A DNA stretch of 35,460 nucleotides from NCBI GenBank assembly GCA_020047755.1, contig JAIFNL010000182.1, positions 1 to 35,460 on the forward strand, written 5' to 3'. Positions 28,020-35,460 of the stretch are shown here, in pieces (within the stretch, counting starts at the first letter, position 1; each line of letters begins with the position of its first letter). Position numbers and translations under genes: made by a program. The notes beneath the pieces were generated by a model. That model saw nothing but the letters and a program-made list of their open reading frames with translations. It had not been told where the DNA came from and searched no databases. Origin of the DNA: Bacteroidota bacterium (GTDB taxonomy: Bacteria > Bacteroidota > Bacteroidia > Bacteroidales > JAIFNL01).

Positions 28020-30212
28020 ATGCTCAAAAATAAAAGAAATAATAAGGTAGCTATAAGTTTAAAATCTTATAGAATTTTGGCTAAAATTTTAGATGAAAAT
28101 CCATTATTGGCTAAAATATTGTCTCAAAGTAAAAATGAAACAGAGGCGATGCTGGAAATAAGAGCTTTGGCATTTTCGGTATTAGAAAAAAATGAACACG
28201 CCTTGGCATATTACAAACGCGAATTGAATGGAAGACAGGCTTTTGAGAAATTAGAATGGTGTTCGATAGCTGCAATTCGTATTTTAGATTACATTGATTA
28301 TGCCGGAAAAAAGTATGTAGATTTGAATAGAAAAGGCGAGCTAATCACCAATAATCCAATGAAATATCTTTGGTTGGCAGCAAAAGATGGAACTGGAGGA
28401 GCAAGATATGGCTTTTTTGTGGATATGCTATATTTGTTTCGGCAGCTAACCGGAAAATTGCAAGAAAAAAATCCACCTAAAGAGCAGATTTTGAAATGGA
28501 TGGACAAATTTCCGTCGGGGCTCGAACCTCGAATAGTGGCAATAAGAAAAGAAAATAAAGAGCGAATTATTAAAATATTGATACGGATAATTGAAAAAGG
28601 CGAAATTAAGAGCAAAAACTATTTTTTTGAACCAGATTTATCGTACGAACAAAAGTTTTTTAAAGTATTGAAATGGTGGGATATTAGTCATTTTCATCTG
28701 AAATTTGCCATCAGAAACCCCAAATTGCTCAACGAAATGCTCGATAATTCTTTGTCGGAAGAGCTTTTGAATACCTTATACAAAGCCGAAAAAGCAGGAA
28801 TTCCATTTTTTGTAAACCCGTATTTTTTGTCGCTTATTGATACTAAAATTAACAGCTTTTCGATAGGTGCCGATTTTGCCATGCGCGATTATTTGTTTCA
28901 TAGCAAGCAGTTGGTCGAAGAATACGGCGAAATTGTTGCTTGGGAAAAAGAAGACACAGTGCAGCCCGGAAAACCAAATGCCGCAGGTTGGGTCTTGCCC
29001 TCATTGCACAATATTCACAGACGTTACCCCGAAGTAGCCATTTTGATTCCCGACACAACCGGCAGAGCTTGCGGAGGTTTGTGCGTTTCGTGTCAGCGTA
29101 TGTACGATTTTCAATCGGGGCATTTGAATTTCGATTTGAACAAACTAAAACCCAAAGAAACTTGGTTGCAAAAGCTTGACCGCTTGATGCTTTACTTTGA
29201 GGAAGATGCTCAATTGCGCGACATTTTGATTACCGGAGGCGATGCTTTTATGAGCTCAACGCCTGCGCTTCGCAATATTTTAGAGGCTGTTTACACCATG
29301 GCACTTCATAAGAAAAAAAACAACGAAAATTTGCCAGAAGGCGAAAAGTTTGCCGAAATTACCCGTGTGCGTTTGGGCACACGATTACCCGTTTATTTAC
29401 CACAACGTATTACAAACGAATTAGTTGCACTTCTTCGCGATTTTAAAAGCAAAGCTTCCAAAATTGGAATCAAGCAGTTTTTTATTCAAACACATTTTGT
29501 GTCGCCAATGGAAATAACTCCAGAAGCTTTGCAAGGTGTAAAACTTTTAATTTCAGCTGGTTGGACTGTTGCAAACCAACTTGTTTTTACCACTTCTGCC
29601 TCCCGACGTGGGCATTCGGCTAAATTGCGTAAGGTTTTGAACGACATAGGAGTGATAAATTATTATACCTTTACCGTAAAAGGTTACCGCGAAAATTATC
29701 ATAACTTTGCAACCAACGCAAGAGCCGTTCAAGAGCAATTGGAAGAAAAGGTAATTGGTTCAATACCAAAGAAATATTACGATGAAATAAAGCATTTTCC
29801 TGAAGATGCTGAAAATATGGAAGCAAAAATTGATAAAATACGAAAACTTGAAAACATTCCTTTCTTGGGAACCGATAGAAATGTATTAAACTTGCCAGGA
29901 GTGGGTAAAAGCTTAACTTTTAGAGTAATAGGCATTACTAAAGGAGGAAGACGCATACTGGAATTTGAGCACGATACTGCAAGGCATCACAGCCCAATCA
30001 TCAATAAAATGGGCAGAGTTATTATCATAGAATCAAAATCAATTGTCGATTATTTTGCCCAACTAGAAGAAATGGGAGAGGATTCGGCTGATTATGAAAC
30101 AATTTTTGGCTACTCAATAGGAGAAACCGAAAAATTAATGCCTATTTTTGAATATCCCGATTATAATTTTAAAATTACATCGAAATTTACTAATTTAGAA
30201 ATTGATTTGTGA
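28020..30212 (+). CDS. KamA-like (lysine 2,3-aminomutase family) radical SAM protein
   Basis: GRACGGLCVSCQRMYDFQSG gives CxxxCxxC; ITGGDAFMSS and RLGTRLPVYLPQRIT match the KamA core. Confidence 0.85.
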   Translation: MLKNKRNNKVAISLKSYRILAKILDENPLLAKILSQSKNETEAMLEIRALAFSVLEKNEHALAYYKRELNGRQAFEKLEWCSIAAIRILDYIDYAGKKYVDLNRKGELITNNPMKYLWLAAKDGTGGARYGFFVDMLYLFRQLTGKLQEKNPPKEQILKWMDKFPSGLEPRIVAIRKENKERIIKILIRIIEKGEIKSKNYFFEPDLSYEQKFFKVLKWWDISHFHLKFAIRNPKLLNEMLDNSLSEELLNTLYKAEKAGIPFFVNPYFLSLIDTKINSFSIGADFAMRDYLFHSKQLVEEYGEIVAWEKEDTVQPGKPNAAGWVLPSLHNIHRRYPEVAILIPDTTGRACGGLCVSCQRMYDFQSGHLNFDLNKLKPKETWLQKLDRLMLYFEEDAQLRDILITGGDAFMSSTPALRNILEAVYTMALHKKKNNENLPEGEKFAEITRVRLGTRLPVYLPQRITNELVALLRDFKSKASKIGIKQFFIQTHFVSPMEITPEALQGVKLLISAGWTVANQLVFTTSASRRGHSAKLRKVLNDIGVINYYTFTVKGYRENYHNFATNARAVQEQLEEKVIGSIPKKYYDEIKHFPEDAENMEAKIDKIRKLENIPFLGTDRNVLNLPGVGKSLTFRVIGITKGGRRILEFEHDTARHHSPIINKMGRVIIIESKSIVDYFAQLEEMGEDSADYETIFGYSIGETEKLMPIFEYPDYNFKITSKFTNLEIDL

Positions 30213-30285
30213 TTTTTAAAATTTGCAGATTAATTATAATATCTTTATTATTAGTTATTTAACTTGAGAAAACTTTTCTATTTTT

Positions 30286-30318
30286 ACATCTTTCTTTTTT
30301 ATTTTTAAAAAGAAAGAT
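30286..30318 (+). terminator. AT-rich hairpin downstream of KamA-like gene
   Basis: CATCTTTCTTTTT ... AAAAAGAAAGATG inverted repeat. Confidence 0.4.
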
Positions 30319-30549
30319 GCTTTCATTTAAAATATTTTGAATAAAATAAAAGGAATTTGTATTTTTGTGTGTGAATTGAAAGCTGATTAAAAAGGTATTA
30401 ATTCTAAATTTTGCTTTCTATTGTGTTATAAAATAGCAATTTATAGATTTCACAAGCGTAGTTTAATGAATAGAATTTCTAAAAAGGCAGTCAAAAAATA
30501 GATTTTTTTTTTGACGTTCCGTAAAACAAAATCTACTTATAAAAACAGA

Positions 30550-32202
30550 ATGAAAAACATTAAAAAAATTTCTTCAACAGTACTATTTTTATTTCTTGTG
30601 GTTGCATTTGCATTTGCGCAAGAAAAAAGCACAGATAAAGTTACAATAAACGGGATTTCGTATTATTTGCATAAAGTAGGTAAAAAAGAAAGTTTATATG
30701 CTATATCTAAAACTTATAATGTTGATATAGATGAAATTAAACTTGTAAATCCGAGCATTGAAACCGGTTTGCAAAAAGGAAAAACCATCAAAATTCCTAT
30801 TTTTGAGAGCGAGTTTAAGTATCACGCCGTTGAAAAAGGGCAAACAGCATACTCTATTGCAAAAAGTTATGACATTACTCCCGAAATTTTGACTCAAAAC
30901 AATCCATTTCTCTCTGCTGGTTTGGCTGAAGGCGATATTTTGAAAATCCCGCGTAATGTGAAAAAGCAACAGGCTGAAGTAGTTTTTGAGCAAGACAACA
31001 ACGAAAATAAGGGAGATGTAAGCTCCGTTATCAATTATGTTGATAATCCTTGTGGGAAATTTAATTATACCGGACAAGTATTTAAAATTGCCCTTTTGCT
31101 TCCATTATTTGTAGAAGAAAATAAATATATGAGTTATTCGGGCGAAAGCGCATCTAAAGCTATAAAATATTATCAAAATTCAAAGCTTTTTCTTGAATAT
31201 TACGAAGGCACTTTACTTGCTTTAGACTCGTTGCGCAAAATAGGAGTTTCGGTTGATTTGCATGTTTTTGACACCAAAAATAGTGTGCAAACGGTAAAAG
31301 AAATTGCAAATTTGCCTATTATTTCAGAAATGGATTTAATTATTGGACCTGTTTATTCTTCTAATATTAAAGCTTTTGCGCAAGAAGTTTCAGGCAAAAA
31401 CATAAACATTATTTCGCCTTTAGACTCTAAAGACAGTTTGGTATATTCGCTACCAAATGTTTTTCAAGTTAATTCTTCTGACGACGTAAGGATAAAGAAA
31501 ACAGCTCAATACATTAGCAAAATTGACAATAGAAATATCGTTATTGTGCATGGCGGTACAAAAGCAGAACTTAATATGCTCGAATTTTTGAGAAGACAAT
31601 TTGCTTCTACAAATGATGATATTCAGGAAATTAGCTTTCGTAAAAGTTCCGAGGTTTATAAACTTCAGTCGCTTCTTGTCAAAGACAAAACCAATGTAAT
31701 TTTAACTCTCTCAGAGGAAGAAGTTGTGGTTACCAATTTAATGAACAGATTAATGACAGTTGCTGATAGATATTTGATTGCTGTTTTTGGCTCTAGGCGT
31801 TGGGAAACTTTTTCAAACATGGATTTTCAATATTACGGAAATTTGAATATACACTATCATTCAAATACTTACACCAATGATGATGCCGTTGAAGTAGTTG
31901 AATTTACAAATAAATTTGAGCGTATTTATAATTACGAACCTTCCGAATATGCTATGCACGGTTTTGATATTACTTTTTACTTTGGTCAAATATTGAAAAA
32001 ATACGGCAAAAATTTTAATCTTTGTTTAGCAAACGAAAAAACAGAATATCAAGGTTTGCATACCGGATTTTATTTTGAAAAGAATTTGCCTGCACAAGGT
32101 TACGAAAATAATAGTGTTTATATTATTCGCTACGACGAGGAGTTTCGTTTGAAAAAAATGGATTCTAATCGCTCGGTTATTTCTATTTTTGGAACAGAGT
32201 AA
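30550..32202 (+). CDS. LysM-domain protein fused to periplasmic-binding-protein type 1 domain
   Basis: Start at 30550 gives a signal peptide; two LysM repeats (YYLHKVGKKESLYAISKTYNVDIDEIKLVNP; YHAVEKGQTAYSIAKSYDITPEILTQNNP); PBP1-like LPLFVEENKY...DLIIGPVYSSNIKAFAQEVS. Confidence 0.85.
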   Translation: MKNIKKISSTVLFLFLVVAFAFAQEKSTDKVTINGISYYLHKVGKKESLYAISKTYNVDIDEIKLVNPSIETGLQKGKTIKIPIFESEFKYHAVEKGQTAYSIAKSYDITPEILTQNNPFLSAGLAEGDILKIPRNVKKQQAEVVFEQDNNENKGDVSSVINYVDNPCGKFNYTGQVFKIALLLPLFVEENKYMSYSGESASKAIKYYQNSKLFLEYYEGTLLALDSLRKIGVSVDLHVFDTKNSVQTVKEIANLPIISEMDLIIGPVYSSNIKAFAQEVSGKNINIISPLDSKDSLVYSLPNVFQVNSSDDVRIKKTAQYISKIDNRNIVIVHGGTKAELNMLEFLRRQFASTNDDIQEISFRKSSEVYKLQSLLVKDKTNVILTLSEEEVVVTNLMNRLMTVADRYLIAVFGSRRWETFSNMDFQYYGNLNIHYHSNTYTNDDAVEVVEFTNKFERIYNYEPSEYAMHGFDITFYFGQILKKYGKNFNLCLANEKTEYQGLHTGFYFEKNLPAQGYENNSVYIIRYDEEFRLKKMDSNRSVISIFGTE

Positions 32203-32220
32203 AAAAAAGTTATTAATCCT

Positions 32221-32257
32221 AAAAAAGCCTTAGTAAAATTTTTACTAAGGCTTTTTT
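32221..32257. terminator. Bidirectional intrinsic terminator
   Basis: AAAAAAGCCTTAGTAAAA TT TTTACTAAGGCTTTTTT, near-perfect. Confidence 0.85.
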
Positions 32258-32263
32258 GTTGCT

Positions 32264-33829
32264 TTATAAAATGTAGCCTTTGGCTAATTCGGTAAATTCA
32301 CGAATTTGATTTTCTTTCCATAAATTATTGAAATTTAATTCATTAGCTATTATTTCGGCAACTTCGGGAGCTATTTCTACGGCAGCGCGCGCATCTAAGT
32401 AAAGTGCTCTTACTCTGCGTGCTAGCACGTCATCTATCGTGCGAGCCATTTCTTGGCGAACTGCCCAAATCACTTCTACTTTGGTAAATGGCAAACGAGT
32501 GTGCAACTTTTTTCCAAATTCAGGATTTTCTTGTACTAAACGTGCCAAATGTAATTTATCAACGCCATAAATATATTGATGGTCAGTCCAATCAGTATTT
32601 TTTACATAACCATGAATAGGCATATTTTTTGTTTCGCAAGCCCTTTCTGGCAAGCCACCAATGAGTGCGGCTTTGTCGATGGTATCTTCAGCCATTTTGC
32701 GGTAAGTTGTCCATTTTCCTCCAGTAATAGTTACTAAGCCCGAAAGTGCCACAATAATTTTGTGACTTCTCGAAATTTCTTTGGTATTTTGTTCATCGCC
32801 CTGCGGTGCTGCCAGCGGACGCAAGCCGGCAAAAATACTCAAAACATCGCTTCTTTTGGGTACTTTTTTTAGATATTCAGAGGCAGTTGAAAGAATAAAT
32901 TCAATCTCTTCGTCGAGCGCACGAGGTTCGAGGCTAGGCGAGTCGATAGGAATATCGGTTGTGCCAACCACTACTTTTCCGTGCCAAGGAACGGCAAAAA
33001 GCACACGCCCGTCGGAGGTTTTGGGAATCATGATAGCCGAATCGCCTTGCAAAAAAGATTTATCTAGCACAATATGAATGCCTTGGCTTGGTTTTATTGT
33101 TTTGGCTTGCTCCGGATTGTCCATTTGTAGAATATCGTCGGCAAAAACACCTGTTGCATTTACTACCACTTTTGCTGCAACTTCGTAGATTTCACCACTT
33201 TCCATATCTTTAAGCTTAACTCCCGAAATCATTTGCTGGGCATTTTTAATTAAGCCAACCGCTTTCATATAATTGATGGCAATGCCCGAATTTTCTACAA
33301 AAGTTTGAGCCAAATTGATGGCAAGCCGCGCATCGTCGAACTGTCCGTCGTAATAAATAACACCGCCGGTAAGCTCTTTGTCCGAAATATTTGGAATTGC
33401 TTTTAACGTTTCTTCTTTTGTAATATGCTCAGAAGGACCAAGCCCAAGCTTGCCTGCCATCATGTCATATACTTTCATGCCCACGGTGTAAAATGGACCT
33501 GTCCACCAAGTGTAATTTGGAATTACAAACGACTGATTTCTAACCAAATGCGGAGCATTTTGCCGCAACAAACCTCGCTCTTGCAGGGCTTCTAAAACAA
33601 GCGAAATATCGCCCTGCGCCAAATAGCGAACGCCACCATGAACCAATTTTGTACTTCTACTCGAAGTTCCTTTTGCAAAATCTGATTGCTCTACCAGCAA
33701 GGTTTTGTAACCTCTTGCAGCAGCGTCGAGTGCTGTACCTAAGCCACTTGCACCGCCGCCTATTACTACTACGTCCCAATTTCTGCCAGTTGGCGAATTG
33801 AGTGTTTGCATCATTTCATTTCTATTCAT
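32264..33829 (-). CDS. glpD: Glycerol-3-phosphate dehydrogenase (FAD)
   Basis: FAD motif VVVIGGGASGLGTALDAAARGYKTLLVEQSDFAKGTSSRSTKLVHGGVRYL; C-terminal GlpA/GlpD domain. Confidence 0.94.
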   Translation of the reverse strand: MNRNEMMQTLNSPTGRNWDVVVIGGGASGLGTALDAAARGYKTLLVEQSDFAKGTSSRSTKLVHGGVRYLAQGDISLVLEALQERGLLRQNAPHLVRNQSFVIPNYTWWTGPFYTVGMKVYDMMAGKLGLGPSEHITKEETLKAIPNISDKELTGGVIYYDGQFDDARLAINLAQTFVENSGIAINYMKAVGLIKNAQQMISGVKLKDMESGEIYEVAAKVVVNATGVFADDILQMDNPEQAKTIKPSQGIHIVLDKSFLQGDSAIMIPKTSDGRVLFAVPWHGKVVVGTTDIPIDSPSLEPRALDEEIEFILSTASEYLKKVPKRSDVLSIFAGLRPLAAPQGDEQNTKEISRSHKIIVALSGLVTITGGKWTTYRKMAEDTIDKAALIGGLPERACETKNMPIHGYVKNTDWTDHQYIYGVDKLHLARLVQENPEFGKKLHTRLPFTKVEVIWAVRQEMARTIDDVLARRVRALYLDARAAVEIAPEVAEIIANELNFNNLWKENQIREFTELAKGYIL

Positions 33830-33894
33830 AGTTCAAATTTTTTACAAAAATTGCTTTATTTTAGCTCAAAATCAAATTTTTTAACATATATGTA

Positions 33895-33996
33895 GCGAAC
33901 CAAAATTAACCTCTATATTTTGTTTTGTCAAGTGCTTAAAAATAAGTAAATTGCAAAAGGTTGGCTCAAAAATTAAACAGCACTGGTGCATATTTT
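33895..33996 (+). repeat. Dispersed ~100-bp intergenic repeat, copy C
   Basis: gcgaaccaaaattaacctctatattttgttttgtcaagtgcttaaaaataagtaaattgcaaaaggttggctcaaaaattaaacagcactggtgcatatttt. Confidence 0.85.
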
Positions 33997-34009
33997 CGAT
34001 AAAATTAAA

Positions 34010-34040
34010 ATTGTGAAAATAGTTTTTTTTCGTAATTTTG
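34010..34040 (+). promoter_or_regulatory. Probable pbpC promoter
   Basis: ATTG (34010-34013) N19 TAATTTTG (34033-34040). Confidence 0.5.
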
Positions 34041-34184
34041 TAATGCTTTAAAAATGAAAAAGAGTGCTTTATTTTTGTAAAATAAAAACTTATTTTGTTT
34101 CTATAAAAATGAAATTTGTTATAAAATAATTATCGGCTTTCTTTTTTTTATATTTTCTTGAATAAGGTATTTTGCTAAAATATC

Positions 34185-34230
34185 TAAAAGTTTGTTCAAA
34201 AATTAAATAGCACTGATGCTTAAATTTTTC
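34185..34230 (+). repeat. Partial copy E of the intergenic repeat (3' half)
   Basis: aaaagtttgttcaaaaattaaatagcactgatgcttaaatttttc aligns with the end of copy C. Confidence 0.75.
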
Positions 34231-34246
34231 AAATATATTAGAATTA

Positions 34247-35460
34247 ATGAAATTGTATGCTTTTTTTAAAAAGATAAAATATTGGTTTGTCAGTTTATCT
34301 AAAAAACAAAAAATTTTACTTACAATAAGTATTTCGGTATTTTTAGTATTTTGGTTTTCTTTGCCATCGGAGTTATTTGACAAGCCGATTTCTACTATTT
34401 TGGAAGACAAAAATGGTAATTTATTAGCAGCAAAAATAGCCGATGATGCACAGTGGCGTTTTCCTGAAATGGAGGAAGTTCCCAGCAAATACGTTGAGTG
34501 TGTGAGAATTTATGAAGATAAACGTTTTTATTATCACTTAGGTTTTGATATTTTTTCGATAGCCCGAGCTACTTGGCAAAACATTAAATCGGGTAATATT
34601 GTGAGCGGAGGGAGCACTATTAGTATGCAAGTAATTAGGCTCTCGCGCGATAATCCACCTCGTACTTTTACCGAAAAAATTAAAGAAATACTGCTTGCTT
34701 TTAGAATGGAATTGACTTATTCTAAGAAAAAAATATTAAAACTTTATGCTTCAAATGCGCCTTATGGTGGAAATGTAATTGGTTTAGAAACAGCAGCTTG
34801 GCGTTATTTTGGCAGAGAACCCGAAAAATTATCTTGGGCTGAAAGTGCGATGCTTGCCGTTTTGCCCAATTCGCCTTCTTTGATTCATTTGGGAAAAAAC
34901 AGAGCAAAACTTTTGATTAAACGCAACCGTTTATTAAAGCAATTGCTCCACGAAAATGTAATTAACAACGAAACGTACCTACTTGCTTTGGAAGAAGAAA
35001 TACCTGAAGAACCAAAAGTTTTTCCGCATTTTGCGCCTCATTTATTAGACAGAGCTAAGATGGAACACGCACACGATTTTAGAATTAAAACTACTTTAGA
35101 TATTGAGTTGCAGAAGCAAGTGATTGAAATAACCAATAGACATGCTAAAATACACAAAGCCAATCAAATAAATAATATTTCGGCTCTTGTGCTTGATGTA
35201 AAAACGGGAAATGTTTTGGCTTATGTTGGTAATCTGACCGATTTGTATGATGAAATTAATGCCTCGCAAGTAGATGTAATTATGGGCGATAGAAGTACTG
35301 GAAGTATTTTAAAACCACTTCTTTATGCCTCGATGCTTACCGAAGGGTTTGCTTTGCCCAAAATGCTATTTCCCGATATTCCTACCTATATAAATGGCTA
35401 TATGCCACAGAATTACAAACTTGAATACGATGGAGCTGTTCCGGCTGATAGAGCTTTGGC
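34247..35460 (+). CDS. pbpC: Penicillin-binding protein 1C (partial, runs off window)
   Basis: Hand translation MKLYAFFKKIKYWFVSLSKKQKILL...LEDKNGNLLAAKIADDAQWRFP...YEDKRFYYHLGFDIFSIARATWQNIKSGNIVSGGSTISMQVIRLSR; transpeptidase start GDRSTGSILKPLLYA. Confidence 0.9.
   Translation, partial: MKLYAFFKKIKYWFVSLSKKQKILLTISISVFLVFWFSLPSELFDKPISTILEDKNGNLLAAKIADDAQWRFPEMEEVPSKYVECVRIYEDKRFYYHLGFDIFSIARATWQNIKSGNIVSGGSTISMQVIRLSRDNPPRTFTEKIKEILLAFRMELTYSKKKILKLYASNAPYGGNVIGLETAAWRYFGREPEKLSWAESAMLAVLPNSPSLIHLGKNRAKLLIKRNRLLKQLLHENVINNETYLLALEEEIPEEPKVFPHFAPHLLDRAKMEHAHDFRIKTTLDIELQKQVIEITNRHAKIHKANQINNISALVLDVKTGNVLAYVGNLTDLYDEINASQVDVIMGDRSTGSILKPLLYASMLTEGFALPKMLFPDIPTYINGYMPQNYKLEYDGAVPADRAL

Noticed and set aside
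28849-29179. Arg/Cys-rich ORFs on both strands inside the KamA-like gene
   Set aside because: Out-of-frame readings of a conserved radical SAM core.
34090-34488. 132-aa minus-strand ORF
   Set aside because: Antisense to the pbpC start and its promoter region; pbpC reading is clearly supported.
1-35460. CRISPR array or cas genes
   Set aside because: No regularly spaced direct repeats with unique spacers and no Cas-like proteins were seen.
1-35460. Integrated phage or autonomous transposon
   Set aside because: No integrase, transposase, terminase or structural proteins; genes are housekeeping-type.

Overview
AT-rich Bacteroidota-like window (inferred from the TAnnTTTG promoters and protein families). 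It is mostly ordinary chromosomal genes: a disrupted GT2 glycosyltransferase, two tandem bacteriohemerythrins, a 7TM/GAF/SpoIIE phosphatase, rubrerythrin, a minus-strand TetR / barrel / ABC ATPase / two FtsX-like permeases / SpoIIAA-like / LolA-like cluster, a START-like protein, tRNA-Met(CAT), a propeller histidine kinase, two tandem 86-aa paralogs, a REC-PAS-LuxR regulator, a sugar transferase, DUF3822-like + rsmD, a KamA-like radical SAM protein, LysM+PBP1-like protein, glpD, and a pbpC-like gene running off the right edge (absent from the ORF track). The most interesting signal is intergenic. (1) A dispersed ~100-bp repeat has four near-full copies (13051, 18435 inverted, 27291, 33895) and one partial copy (34185). 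(2) A recurring GTTTTCTTTCANNCACTA motif occurs as long inverted arms bracketing the leaders of both 86-aa paralogs, and as single arms near 23960 and in the long leader of the KamA-like gene. (3) A GC-rich structured hairpin sits at 23994-24056 in a ~1-kb non-coding gap. Two probable gene-decay events are also visible. All family assignments are from reading protein motifs by eye; no searches were run.
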